Source: JAABPW01 sp037132275
GTDB taxonomy: Bacteria > Verrucomicrobiota > Kiritimatiellia > CAIKKV01 > CAITUY01
DNA: 64,000 nucleotides
Assembly: GCA_037132275.1 (NCBI GenBank)
Contig: JBAXPK010000009.1
Coordinates: 1-64,000 of the forward strand
Direction: 5' to 3'
Shown here: positions 39,126 through 48,625 of the stretch, piece by piece
Numbering within the stretch: the stretch's first letter is position 1
Layout of the letters: each line of letters begins with the position of its first letter
The notes under the pieces: generated by a model
What the model saw: the letters and a program-made list of their open reading frames with translations, nothing else
What the model was told of the DNA's origin: nothing
Database searches by the model: none
Position numbers and translations under genes: made by a program

Positions 39126-40913
39126 ATGAGCGAAGGCGGGCACATACGGCTTCTTCCCACCGATGTGGCTAATAAAATCGCGGCGGGAGAGGTCGTTGAG
39201 CGTCCTGCCTCCGTTCTCAAGGAAGTCCTCGAAAACGCCATTGATGCCGGCGCCACTCAAATTGATGTCGAGATTGTAGCTGGCGGAACCCGCCTTGTTT
39301 CGGTGGCCGACAACGGATCCGGCATGAATCGCGATGACGCCCTTCTCGCCATTGAGAGGCATGCCACCAGTAAAATCTACACGGTGGCGGACATTGAGCA
39401 CATTCACACCCTGGGTTTCCGCGGGGAGGCGCTTGCCGCCATCTCCTCGGTTTCACGCTTCCGTTTTCAAACCCGGCGGCATGATGAGTTGGCCGGGACG
39501 GAATTGGTCGTCAGCGGAGGAAAACTGCTCGACGTGAAGGATGCCGGCTGTCCGCCCGGCACCCTCTTTGAGGTTCGCGACCTTTTTTTTAATATTCCCG
39601 TGCGCCGGAAATTCCTGAGGTCCCCCCAGACAGAAACCGTGCATGTGAGGCAGATGTTTCTACTGCAAGCATTGGCGTGGCCGGCGGTGGGGATGAGTTT
39701 GACTCTGGATGGCCGGCGCGCCTGGTCCTTGGCTTCCGGCTCTACCCCGCTGGAACGGATTCGTGAACTGTTCGGGAAGGATCTCGTGGAAAAGTTGTGC
39801 CCGGTGACGAAGCCTTCCGGAGAAGTTAGGATTTCGGGCTTTGTCAGCCTCCCAGAGCTGACCCGTGGCGACAGGACGGAGCAGTATGTTTTTGTAAACG
39901 GACGCCCTGCCACGGCCCCCGTGGTAAATTATGCCCTTGGTGAAGCCTTTCATGCCTTGATTGCCGAGGGGCGGCATCCTTATGTTTTTTTGTATCTGGA
40001 GACGGATCCGGAACTAGTTGATGTGAACGTACATCCCACCAAGAAGGAAGTCCGCTTCCGGAATCCCTCCGAGGTGCGGGATGCGATTATTGGCGCGATC
40101 CGCTCGGCTTTGTCGGGTGCGGGATCCGCATTTGTGGCAGGGCAGGGATCGGGGCCTGAGGGTCCCTTGGACGGAGATCAAAAGGTCATCCTGCCCACCC
40201 TTCAAATTGATGATCTTCCCGTGTCACGCGTGTTTTCGTATCCACGCCTGCCGCCTCAGGAAGTGAGGCCTATCGTGATGCCGGGCAGGGCCACGCCCGA
40301 CCTTTTGGCGGCCGCTCCCGTGCAGAAGGGACCGTGGACATGGTGTCGTGTGATCGGGCAAATAGGCGGGCTCTATGTGCTGCTCGAAACCGGGGATGGT
40401 TACGTCGTCATGGATCCCCACGCGGCCCACGAGCGGGTCTTGTTTGAAAAAATCCTGAACTCACTGGAGCATGGGCGTGTGGAAAGTCAGGGACTACTGG
40501 CGCCGACGACGGTTGAGTTGCAGCCCCGTGATGCGCTCTTCGTTCGCAAGAATCTAGATGTGATCAAGAAGATGGGGATTGGAGTGGCGGAGTTTGGGGG
40601 CGATACCTTTGTTGTGGATGCGTTGCCGCAAGGGATGGAAGAATTGGATATCAAGGAGTTGCTGATTGATATGGCGCATCATCTTGAAACCCTTGGCGAG
40701 CGGGGTAGTCATACCCGCTGGCGTGAAGAGGCCATTGCGCAGGCAGCCTGTAAGGCGGCCGTGAAGGCCCGTGACCGGTTGAGCCTGCTGGAAGTGGAAC
40801 AACTGGTTATTGACCTGGCCTCGGCCGAGATGCCCTATACCTGCCCCCATGGCCGCCCGACTTTAATCTATACCTCATTCAAGGAACTTGCCCGCAAGTT
40901 CGGACGGGAATAA
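39126..40913 (+). CDS. mutL: DNA mismatch repair protein MutL
   Basis: GHKL ATPase with the motifs VVERPASVLKEVLENAIDAGAT, DNGSGM and TLGFRGEAL split across the N-terminal domain. The C-terminal endonuclease motif DxHAxxExxxxE is present as DPHAAHERVLFE, so it is probably a nicking MutL. CPHGRPT and a C-terminal dimerisation region complete the protein. At 595 residues it is the normal length. No mutS is nearby. It lies 6 bp after the TonB-like gene, possibly co-transcribed. Confidence 0.96.
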   Translation: MSEGGHIRLLPTDVANKIAAGEVVERPASVLKEVLENAIDAGATQIDVEIVAGGTRLVSVADNGSGMNRDDALLAIERHATSKIYTVADIEHIHTLGFRGEALAAISSVSRFRFQTRRHDELAGTELVVSGGKLLDVKDAGCPPGTLFEVRDLFFNIPVRRKFLRSPQTETVHVRQMFLLQALAWPAVGMSLTLDGRRAWSLASGSTPLERIRELFGKDLVEKLCPVTKPSGEVRISGFVSLPELTRGDRTEQYVFVNGRPATAPVVNYALGEAFHALIAEGRHPYVFLYLETDPELVDVNVHPTKKEVRFRNPSEVRDAIIGAIRSALSGAGSAFVAGQGSGPEGPLDGDQKVILPTLQIDDLPVSRVFSYPRLPPQEVRPIVMPGRATPDLLAAAPVQKGPWTWCRVIGQIGGLYVLLETGDGYVVMDPHAAHERVLFEKILNSLEHGRVESQGLLAPTTVELQPRDALFVRKNLDVIKKMGIGVAEFGGDTFVVDALPQGMEELDIKELLIDMAHHLETLGERGSHTRWREEAIAQAACKAAVKARDRLSLLEVEQLVIDLASAEMPYTCPHGRPTLIYTSFKELARKFGRE

Positions 40914-41046
40914 CTGGGGATTGACGGAGCCGTCGCTGATGTCCATAGATCGCCACTTGCTATATCAGTCCTTCGGCGTACCATTCTGCCCCATGGATCA
41001 CGTCGATAGACCCCGATTCTCAAATCGCCGGAACCGGCGGCATGCC

Positions 41047-41616
41047 ATGCAGTCACAAACGCACAGAAAGACGCGAAACGGTGTGGCTGTAATTCTCTGT
41101 TTCGTGGTTCTGGCCTTGACGGCCATGCCGTCACTCGGGCAGCAGAAAACGCGGGAGGCTCCCGCGAGGACGAATGCCCCACCCACCCATATCCTGTTTG
41201 TGTGCACGGGCAACTTCTACCGAAGCCGCTTCGCCGAGGAGTATTTCAACTACAAGGCGAAACAGCTTGGCCTCGCGTGTCGCGCCGAGTCACGCGGGAC
41301 CATAGTTGTGCCAGGAGCCGATCCGGGGCCTCCGGGAATGTCTCCCACGACCCTGGTGAAGTTGGAAGAGCGTGGCATCAAACCAGCCGGAACAAACCGT
41401 TGCCGCATGGCGCTTTCGACCAATGACATTTCCCGATTTGATGTCTTCGTCGCCCTCAACGGGGCAGAGCAGCTCGAGGCCATGAAGCGCGTGGGCTATC
41501 CCGCTCAACGCACCATTTCATGGGATATCCAGGACGGTGTCGAGAACGTCGATCGCGAATTCTCGCGTCTGGTGGCCGACCTGGATGCACTGCTCAAAGA
41601 TTGTATCGTTCCCTGA
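41047..41616 (+). CDS. Exported low-molecular-weight protein phosphatase-like protein
   Basis: A 189-residue protein. The N-terminus has a signal peptide (VAVILCFVVLALTAMPSLGQ), unusual for this cytosolic family. The catalytic loop is CTGNFYRSR (CX5R), and a WDIQDG segment near the C-terminus is in the position of the general-acid aspartate. Such folds act as tyrosine phosphatases or arsenate reductases. The start is uncertain: another in-frame start lies 18 codons upstream, but 41047 gives a normal signal peptide. A periplasmic phosphatase is inferred. Confidence 0.8.
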   Translation: MQSQTHRKTRNGVAVILCFVVLALTAMPSLGQQKTREAPARTNAPPTHILFVCTGNFYRSRFAEEYFNYKAKQLGLACRAESRGTIVVPGADPGPPGMSPTTLVKLEERGIKPAGTNRCRMALSTNDISRFDVFVALNGAEQLEAMKRVGYPAQRTISWDIQDGVENVDREFSRLVADLDALLKDCIVP

Positions 41617-41726
41617 ACCGTTCTGTTAACAACCGCCCTCCTACGCCCTGCGGCGGGTAAGCCTTGCGCGGCAATTGTTTTGGTCGCAGACCATCCGTAG
41701 CTCAAGCGTTAGCACCGGGCGAAGGA

Positions 41727-41820
41727 TGGCGGAGAGGGAGGGATTTGAACCCTCGGTACCGGTTGTTACCAGTACGGCGGTTTAGCAAACCGCTGCTTTC
41801 GACCACTCAGCCACCTCTCC
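41727..41820 (-). tRNA. tRNA-Ser (anticodon GCU)
   Basis: A 94-nt class II tRNA with acceptor GGAGAGG / CCTCTCC, discriminator G and encoded CCA. The anticodon stem GCGGT/ACCGC encloses loop TTGCTAA, giving GCT. A long variable arm (TACTGGTAACAACCGGTA) follows. The region 41821-42035 up to topA shows no gene. Confidence 0.96.
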
Positions 41821-42035
41821 AGGAAAAGAAATAACGACTCCAAACAGGTGAGTAATCGCGGCTAAAGCTAGGGAAGGAGCCTTGAAAAGTCAAGGGCGGG
41901 TTTACTCGGGGCTAGGGTGCCATCGATAAACATTTGCTCACCCGTGGGCAAGTCGTGCAGGCAAAAGCCATTGCATTTCCAGCCTGCTTCAGGCACCGTA
42001 CCCACTAGACATCGCAATCTCAGGTGGCACCAGGC

Positions 42036-43877
42036 ATGCTTATCATTGTTGAATCGCCGACCAAGGCAAAAAAAATACAATCCCTTCTCCGGGTCAAGGC
42101 CATGTCGACCGTGGGTCACTTCAAAGACCTTCCCGATGCCGTCCTCGGGGTTGACCTCAAAACTTACGAGCCAACTTTTGTCTATCACGAGAAGAAGGCT
42201 CATCTTCCTGAGGCCTTGCGGGCGGCCGCCAAAGGGGAAACCGTGATGCTGGCCGGCGACCCGGACCGCGAGGGTTATGCCATCAGTTGTCACATTTTCG
42301 ACGAGGTCAAGTCCGTTGCCAAGGAATGCCTCCGCATGGAGATTTACGAGGTCACCGAAAAGGGGCTCAAGGAAGCCCTGGCCAAGGCGGTTCCTTTCGC
42401 GCAGACCAATACCGGACTGTACAATGCGTTCCTCGGGCGCAGGGTTGGCGACCGGTTGGTCGGGTATATCCTTTCCCCGATCGCCAGCAGAAGCCTCCAC
42501 AATAAATTCAGCGTCGGGCGGGTGCAGTCACCTGCGGTCCGATTGGTGGTGGATCGCGAGCGGGAGATTAGGAATTTCACGTCATCTTTATACTGGATCT
42601 TAAGCATTCAACTCAATAAGGAGGGCGCCCTGTTTTCGGCATCGCATGTCAAAGGCAAGTTCGAGAATCTGGCCGATGCCAAGGGAATAATCGCCGCCAT
42701 CCAGGGGGAAACCCATGCACGGGCCGAAAAAGTTGACCAGAAGGAAACCCGCCAATCGCCGAAGCCGCCGTTCACGACGGTGGATCTGCAAGCGGCGGCC
42801 GCCGCCCGGTTGAAATTTACCCCGGAATTGACGATGAAACTCGCCCAAGCCCTCTTTGACCATGGTTTGACGACCTATCACCGCACCGATTCCGTCCGGA
42901 TGGACGAGGCGTTTATCGCCGAGATCCGCGGGTTTCTAGAGAAGACGCTCGGCGCCGGCTATCTTCCGGCCAAGCCCAACCAGTATAAGTCGAAAAACTC
43001 GCAGGCGGAGGCTCATGAAGGCATTCGTCCCACCCATATGCATTCCGTCTCTGAGATCGACGCCCTGATGGCCAGGGAGCAACTCACCTCGGAACACGCC
43101 AAGCTTTACGACCTGATTTTCCGGCGGGCTGTGGCGAGCCAAATGGCGCCGGCACGCTACGACGCCACGATGTTGCTTTTCGATGTGGCCGGTGAAAAAT
43201 TCAAGGCCACCGGCCGGGTTCTTAAATTTGACGGGTTTCTCAAGGTGTACGCCGAGGCTGATGAGGAGAAGGAGCGCAAGGCGGAGGAGGAACGCAAGGG
43301 GGAGGAAGAGAAAACGCAGACGCTTCCCCCCGTGGCCCTGGGCGAGCGGGTACTGAAAGACAAGGAGACCCTGGAGGAGAAAAAGACCAAGCCGCCGGGC
43401 CGGTTTACGCTGGGCTCGCTTGTGAAGGAACTGGAGCGGCTCGGTATCGGGCGCCCCTCGACCTACGCAACCATTACCAAGAATATTACCGACCGCGGTT
43501 ATGTGAGTGTGGAAAAAGGAAAGGTGGTTCCCCTGCCGCCCGGCGAAGCCCTGATCGATTTTCTGAGGGCGAAGCATTCCTGGGTGATTGATTACGAACT
43601 GACCAGCAAGATGGAGGCTGTTCTTGACCGTGTGGTTGAGAATACAGAAACCTGGCAACGTTTTTGCAAAGGCGTTCACAACAAGATGGGGTATGCGGTT
43701 CCCCCGGCGCGAGCCGTTGGGGGCGGCCCGAGCGAGGCGCAACTCAAGTACGCCGCAGCCCTGGCGGCTCAACACCATCTTTCGATACCCGAAGAAACCC
43801 TGAAGACCGGCAAGGCGCTTTCGGAATGGATCGCGGAGAGGGTTGGAAAGAAGGGCCCAGCGCATTCTTCCGGATGA
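42036..43877 (+). CDS. topA: DNA topoisomerase IA without zinc-finger domain
   Basis: A 613-residue type IA topoisomerase. The Toprim domain starts MLIIVESPTKAKKI, with metal-binding acidic DPDREG. The catalytic tyrosine lies in TTYHRTDSVRM. The C-terminus ends in a short motif (PSEAQLKYAAALAAQ..IPEETLKTGKALSEWI) instead of the C4 zinc fingers of standard TopA. Such short forms occur in plasmid- or element-linked topoisomerases, and some genomes also keep one in addition to a standard TopA. The ATG at 42036 is preferred because AGGTGG lies 8 bp upstream. It is 216 bp from tRNA-Ser. Confidence 0.9.
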   Translation: MLIIVESPTKAKKIQSLLRVKAMSTVGHFKDLPDAVLGVDLKTYEPTFVYHEKKAHLPEALRAAAKGETVMLAGDPDREGYAISCHIFDEVKSVAKECLRMEIYEVTEKGLKEALAKAVPFAQTNTGLYNAFLGRRVGDRLVGYILSPIASRSLHNKFSVGRVQSPAVRLVVDREREIRNFTSSLYWILSIQLNKEGALFSASHVKGKFENLADAKGIIAAIQGETHARAEKVDQKETRQSPKPPFTTVDLQAAAAARLKFTPELTMKLAQALFDHGLTTYHRTDSVRMDEAFIAEIRGFLEKTLGAGYLPAKPNQYKSKNSQAEAHEGIRPTHMHSVSEIDALMAREQLTSEHAKLYDLIFRRAVASQMAPARYDATMLLFDVAGEKFKATGRVLKFDGFLKVYAEADEEKERKAEEERKGEEEKTQTLPPVALGERVLKDKETLEEKKTKPPGRFTLGSLVKELERLGIGRPSTYATITKNITDRGYVSVEKGKVVPLPPGEALIDFLRAKHSWVIDYELTSKMEAVLDRVVENTETWQRFCKGVHNKMGYAVPPARAVGGGPSEAQLKYAAALAAQHHLSIPEETLKTGKALSEWIAERVGKKGPAHSSG

Positions 43878-43913
43878 TGAGCCTGCAAAACAGTGAAGAA
43901 TAATGGCTGCGGA

Positions 43914-44456
43914 TCAGCAAGGCAGCAGAAGGCCGGAGTCGGAATGCAGTCTGTCGCGTAGGTCGGCCATGGAATCAAACGTTAAATCCGCCACGTCCCT
44001 GGGGGCGGAAGGATGAACAAGGATGGTGCGGCATCCGGCAGTTCGCCCGGCTTCCGCATCCTTGGGTGAATCGCCGATCATCCATGATTTTGAGAGGTCG
44101 ATGGAATGGGCTTTTGCCGCCGCTAAAATCATGCCGGGTTTGGGTTTGCGGCACGTGCACCCCGCGTCATTATCATGGGGGCAGTAATAAATGTCCAGTA
44201 GGGCGAGGCCGTGCCGCTCTTTCAGGGCCGCGCGCAACCGGTGATGGATGTCTTCCACGGTTGCCGCCGTCATGATGCCGCGGGCCACGCCGCGCTGGTT
44301 GGTTACGATCACGGCAGCATAGCCAAGGCCGGTGACGTTCCGGAGAATATCAACGAACTCCGGCAGAATGTGGAAATCTTCCCAGCGTTCAACGTAACCC
44401 GGTCCGGGAGATTGGTTCACAATCCCATCCCGGTCAAAAAAGATGCACTTGATCAT
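43914..44456 (-). CDS. gmhB: D-glycero-D-manno-heptose-1,7-bisphosphate 7-phosphatase (GmhB-like)
   Basis: HAD-family phosphatase of 180 residues, with the nucleophile motif FFDRDGIVN, IVTNQRGVARG, and the zinc loop CPHDNDAGCTCRKPKPGM. The final HAD acidic motif is MIGDSPKDAEAG. GmhB dephosphorylates heptose bisphosphate for LPS inner core, or acts in related sugar pathways. Its start overlaps the stop codon of the TIGR03790 gene, so the two are coupled. Other heptose genes are not in the window. Confidence 0.93.
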   Translation of the reverse strand: MIKCIFFDRDGIVNQSPGPGYVERWEDFHILPEFVDILRNVTGLGYAAVIVTNQRGVARGIMTAATVEDIHHRLRAALKERHGLALLDIYYCPHDNDAGCTCRKPKPGMILAAAKAHSIDLSKSWMIGDSPKDAEAGRTAGCRTILVHPSAPRDVADLTFDSMADLRDRLHSDSGLLLPC

Positions 44457-45790
44457 GGGACCTTCACTTTCACTTCAAACGAAGTTTCCGCAAATATCTG
44501 GGATCGTACCGAACCGACCTTGTAGGCGACAACCCGTAATGTATGGGGGCCTTGGGTGAGGGTGGCTGGATCCAGGATCGTTTCCGGGTTATTCCCCACG
44601 GCCTGCAGGGTTCTTCCGTCGAGCAGGAACATGAACCGGTTAAACACCTCGTTGCGACGGGATTGGATTACAGCGGTAACAGGTTTGCGTTTTGCAAAGG
44701 ATCCGTCCTCAAGGCCGCGAATCACCAGTGTTGACAACGGGGACCAGGGACTGGCGAGGGGTTCGCCCAGCAGCAGGATCTGGAGGGGGCAGCGGATGGA
44801 TTGTGTAAGGCTTTCGAGGATGGTGCAGCCTGCCGCCTGGAGGGAAAAGACCCGCGCATGCGGGAACTTCATCCATATTGAGCGCGGCTCAACCACGGTT
44901 CCGGCCGATGCCGTGGCGCCGGCCCGGATCCATTCGGTGATTTTGGTTTGGCTGTTGCTGTCGAAAACCGCCCCGAAACTGGTCAAATGTTCGGCGATGG
45001 CCCCGGGTAGGAAATTGAACGGTCGGGTGGAGATTCCGGGTACATCCGCGATCCCGGACATGAGTCCGATTTGTCCGTCAGGATTTGACGGGAATGCGTT
45101 GGTTATGACGGTGGCGATACCCTGGGCTTTCAAGTCGCGAATGACGGGGGCGAATTCCCAGGTCCGGCAGAGGGTTCGTACGTCATTGTTTGTTACGAGG
45201 GTGATCGTGCCGTCCGGCCAGGTCCGGTCGGACTTTACGCCAGCCCGCAGGCAGGCCATGATTTCCTCGCGAGTATTGCCGTTGGGCCCCATATAGCCCA
45301 GCATCATGCTCGGAACGGGCATGTCCTGTCCGAGCCAGGCGTTCAGAACATCCAGCGACTGGGCGGGAAACCCGTGTGTTTGTCCGGCGCCCGGCCCGGC
45401 GAAAAGAGGGGAGGCGTAGGTTCCTTTTTCAGTCCATTCCTTCTCCGGTAACCGGCCTTTCAGGAAGGTGATGCCATGGAGGGAAAGGGCCGGGGTGGAG
45501 GTGATGCGGATGGGGAAGTCCACGGAATAGATCCAGGCGAGGATATGGTCGCCGATGCCGCGTTCCCGTATGGCGAGGCACGCCGGCGCCCAGATTGTTT
45601 TGGTGAACTCATCCGGCGTCATCTCCAGCGCCGGATTTTCCGGGAGGTCGAGTTCCACCAGGTTGACCCCGGGGACATTCCGCAACGCGGCATATTCCCG
45701 TGCTATTTCCAGGGATCGCGGGGAGTGGCGGTTAGCGAGCAGCAATACCTCATGGGGACCCAGCGCGAAGGCGGTGGAAGCCAGTCCCAA
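44453..45790 (-). CDS. TIGR03790 family protein
   Basis: Family recognised from its start (ALGPHEVLLLANRHSPRSLEIAREY) and typical segments such as ERGIGDHILAWIYSVDFPIRI and MMLGYMGPNGN. TIGR03790 proteins are found mainly in Acidobacteria, Verrucomicrobia and Planctomycetes, with unknown function. The annotated start is a TTG. In the same frame, the upstream sequence stays open and is hydrophobic (FWILISFLGLASTAFA), so a signal peptide is likely. That stretch is encoded by a heptamer repeat hairpin and no in-frame ATG or GTG was found there. It is coupled to gmhB downstream. Confidence 0.8.
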   Translation of the reverse strand: MGLASTAFALGPHEVLLLANRHSPRSLEIAREYAALRNVPGVNLVELDLPENPALEMTPDEFTKTIWAPACLAIRERGIGDHILAWIYSVDFPIRITSTPALSLHGITFLKGRLPEKEWTEKGTYASPLFAGPGAGQTHGFPAQSLDVLNAWLGQDMPVPSMMLGYMGPNGNTREEIMACLRAGVKSDRTWPDGTITLVTNNDVRTLCRTWEFAPVIRDLKAQGIATVITNAFPSNPDGQIGLMSGIADVPGISTRPFNFLPGAIAEHLTSFGAVFDSNSQTKITEWIRAGATASAGTVVEPRSIWMKFPHARVFSLQAAGCTILESLTQSIRCPLQILLLGEPLASPWSPLSTLVIRGLEDGSFAKRKPVTAVIQSRRNEVFNRFMFLLDGRTLQAVGNNPETILDPATLTQGPHTLRVVAYKVGSVRSQIFAETSFEVKVKVP

Positions 45791-45803
45791 AAAAGAAATC
45801 AGA

Positions 45804-45925
45804 ATCCAGAATCCAGAATCCAGAATCCAGAAAACTGAAGTTGAAAAGAAAGAGGCCGGATTCAGAACGATGTTCTTCTGAATTTCGGTTTCAACATTCT
45901 GGATTCTGGATTCTGGATTCTGGAT
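45804..45925. repeat. Inverted heptamer arrays forming a long hairpin
   Basis: Four copies of ATCCAGA (45804-45832) and four copies of the reverse complement (45897-45925). Arms are 29 bp, perfect, with a 64-bp loop. It lies between glgP and the TIGR03790 gene on the minus strand and overlaps the likely 5' coding end of the latter. Related sequence lies at 7124-7150. Confidence 0.85.
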
Positions 45926-45938
45926 ACCGTCCCTTCCT

Positions 45939-48488
45939 TTACCCGCCGTTTCTGGGCAATTCGATCGGGCAGGGCTTCAGGTTCCAGACCTCGCGCGAAT
46001 ATTCCATGATGGTCCGGTCGGAACTGAACTTGCCCATGTTGGCGATATTCATCACGACCATGCTGCCCCATTTGTCCTGGTCGCGATAGGTCTCGTCCAC
46101 CACTGTTTGGGTTTGGACGTAGGACTGAAAATCAGCCAAATGCATGTAATAGTCGCCATGCTCCAGCAGGGCTTCCCGGATAGACCGGAATAACCCGGGC
46201 TGTTCCAGGTTGATGAAGTCGCCGGACAGGCAGTCAATGATCGTCCGGATGGATTCATCGGTGTTGTAATAGTCCCAGGGATTATAGCCGGCGGCGCGGA
46301 GGTCGTTGACCTCTTCGATGGTTTTGCCGAAGAGGAAGAAGTTATCGGCACCCACTTCCTCCCGGATCTCGATGTTCGCGCCGTCGAGCGTGCCGATCGT
46401 CAGCGCGCCGTTCAGGGCAAACTTCATGTTGCCGGTGCCGCTGGCCTCGGTTCCAGCGGTGCTGATCTGCTCGCTCAGGTCGCTGGCCGGGATGATGCGC
46501 TCGGCGAGAGAGACGCGGTAATCGCTCAGGAAGACCACCTTCATGCGGCCCCGCACATCGGGATCGGTGTTGATCACGGAGGAGAGGTCATTGATGAGCT
46601 TGATGATCAACTTGGCCATGGCGTACCCCGGGGCCGCCTTGCCGCCGAAGATGAAGGTCCGGGGCTGGACGAACATGTTGGGATCCTTCTTGATCTGCGT
46701 ATAGCGGTGCAGGATGTGCAGGCAGTTGAGAAGCTGGCGCTTGTATTCGTGCATGCGCTTGACCTGGACGTCAAAAAGGGAGTTGGGATCCACATCCACG
46801 CCGTGAGCGACCCGGATATAGTCCGCCAGGCGAACCTTGTTATCCAGTTTGATGCGGCGCAGATCGGCCTTGAATTCCGCCTCCTTGGCGTAGCGCTCGA
46901 GTTTCTTGAGATCGTAGAGGTTCTTGATCCAGCCGTCGCCGATTCTTTTGGTGATCAGGGACGCCAGGGCGGGATTGCTCTTGAGCAGCCAGCGGCGCTG
47001 GGTGATGCCGTTGGTCATATTGGTGAATTTCTGCGGCCACAACTCGAAGAAATCCTTGAACAGGGTTTCCTTGAGCAACTGGGAGTGCAGCGCGGCCACG
47101 CCATTGACTTTGTGGCTGCCCACCACGGCGAGGTTCGCCATGCGGAGCTGTTTTTCATGGCCTTCCTCAACGAGCGACATGCGACCGAGGCGCTCGTGGT
47201 CGTTCGGAAACTTGTTCATGACCTGTCGCAGGAAGCGGCGATTAATTTCGTAAATGATGGTCAGATGTCGCGGCAGCAGATCCTCGAAAAGCCGGACGGG
47301 CCATTTCTCCAGTGCCTCGGGCATGATGGTGTGGTTCGTGTAGCCGAATACGCGCGTGGTCAGATCCCACGCCAGATCCCAGTCCAGGCCGTTTGTGTCA
47401 ATCAAAAGGCGCATCATCTCGGCAATACCCATGGCGGGATGGGTGTCGTTCAACTGGATCGCGACCTTATCGGGCAGTACGCGCCAATCGGTATTGTTGA
47501 CCCGGAAGCGGCGCAGGATATCCTGAAGCGAACAGGAGACGAAGAAGTACTGTTGCTTGAAGCGGAGTTCGCGGCCCTGCTCGATGCGGTCATTGGGGTA
47601 CAGGATCTTGGTGATGTTCTCGCGCAGGATCTTCTGTTCATAGGCGCGGATGTAATCGCCATTGTTGAAGAACGAGAGGTCGAACTCTTCCGAGGCCTTG
47701 GCCGTCCAGAGGCGCAGGTTGTTCACCGTGTTGTTGCCGTAACCGGCGACGGGGAAATCGTAGGGCATGCCGATGATCGTATCGTGATTGACCCAGCGCG
47801 AGGTATGGCGCCCCTGGTCGTCGCGCTCATCCTTGACTTCGCCGCCGAAATGGACGGGATACTGGTATTCGGGCCGCTCAATGTCCCACGGGGTTCCATC
47901 ACGGAGCCAGTTGTCGGGCTCCTCAACCTGGTTCCCGTTGCGGAGCGCCTGACGGAAGATACCGTAGTCGTAGCGGATGCCGTAGCCGTAGCCGGGGAGT
48001 TCGAGTGTGGCCAGCGAGTCGATAAAGCAGGCGGCCAGACGGCCGAGACCGCCGTTGCCGAGGGCGGCATCGCGCTCCAGATCGCGCAGATAGTTCCAGT
48101 CGAGGCCCAGTTCGGCCATGGCTTTGGCGACAATCTGGTCAAGCCCGAGGTTGATCACATTGTTCCCCATGGCCCGGCCGATGAGATACTCCAGGGACAG
48201 ATAATAAACGCGTTTGACGTTGCGCGAGACGTAGGTCTGGCTGGTTTGGATCCATCGGCCGATCAGGCGGTCGCGGACAGACATGGCGAGGGCGATGTAG
48301 CGGTCATGGTCGGTCGCCGAGTACTGGTCGCGGGCCAGCGTGTATCGCAAATGGTTCTCGAAGCTTAATTTGATGGCTTCGACGGTGTCGAGGGTGCGGT
48401 ATTGACGCAAATCATCACAGGGCGCCACTCCGTTATTAGTGCTGTCGGATGGGCGTTTCTTTTTCATGGTTGTCGTCGTCTTGGCCAT
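45939..48488 (-). CDS. glgP: Glycogen/starch/alpha-glucan phosphorylase
   Basis: PLP-dependent phosphorolysis of alpha-1,4-glucans to glucose 1-phosphate. The PLP lysine lies in EASGTGNMKFALNGALTIGTLDGANIE split here as the family signature. SLEYLIGRAMGNN and GNGGLGRLAACF near the N-terminus are also typical. At 849 residues it is the normal length. It is the first gene of a minus-strand run with the TIGR03790 and gmhB genes. Divergent from it, 137 bp away, is a cytochrome c gene. Confidence 0.97.
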   Translation of the reverse strand: MAKTTTTMKKKRPSDSTNNGVAPCDDLRQYRTLDTVEAIKLSFENHLRYTLARDQYSATDHDRYIALAMSVRDRLIGRWIQTSQTYVSRNVKRVYYLSLEYLIGRAMGNNVINLGLDQIVAKAMAELGLDWNYLRDLERDAALGNGGLGRLAACFIDSLATLELPGYGYGIRYDYGIFRQALRNGNQVEEPDNWLRDGTPWDIERPEYQYPVHFGGEVKDERDDQGRHTSRWVNHDTIIGMPYDFPVAGYGNNTVNNLRLWTAKASEEFDLSFFNNGDYIRAYEQKILRENITKILYPNDRIEQGRELRFKQQYFFVSCSLQDILRRFRVNNTDWRVLPDKVAIQLNDTHPAMGIAEMMRLLIDTNGLDWDLAWDLTTRVFGYTNHTIMPEALEKWPVRLFEDLLPRHLTIIYEINRRFLRQVMNKFPNDHERLGRMSLVEEGHEKQLRMANLAVVGSHKVNGVAALHSQLLKETLFKDFFELWPQKFTNMTNGITQRRWLLKSNPALASLITKRIGDGWIKNLYDLKKLERYAKEAEFKADLRRIKLDNKVRLADYIRVAHGVDVDPNSLFDVQVKRMHEYKRQLLNCLHILHRYTQIKKDPNMFVQPRTFIFGGKAAPGYAMAKLIIKLINDLSSVINTDPDVRGRMKVVFLSDYRVSLAERIIPASDLSEQISTAGTEASGTGNMKFALNGALTIGTLDGANIEIREEVGADNFFLFGKTIEEVNDLRAAGYNPWDYYNTDESIRTIIDCLSGDFINLEQPGLFRSIREALLEHGDYYMHLADFQSYVQTQTVVDETYRDQDKWGSMVVMNIANMGKFSSDRTIMEYSREVWNLKPCPIELPRNGG

Positions 48489-48625
48489 AGTCTACCCCAG
48501 TTTGTTGTCATGCATCGAAACAAGCAGGAAGTATAGAGTAAATTGGGCGGAATGGCAAATAGCATGCCGCGTTTAGGGTGCAGGTTATGATTGACTCAGA
48601 AGGCGGGTTGATTGAAGCTTGCCGC

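Noticed and set aside
41625..41710. Possible eighth attC site (TGTTAAC ... CCGCC ... GGCAATTGTT ... GTTAGCA) downstream of the exported phosphatase gene
   Set aside because: The inner arms pair only partly, the core boxes do not fit RYYYAAC/GTTRRRY together, and no further cassette follows.
46707..48368. A 553-codon open frame opposite glgP
   Set aside because: It is an antisense shadow of the well-conserved glycogen phosphorylase gene, caused by high GC at third positions.
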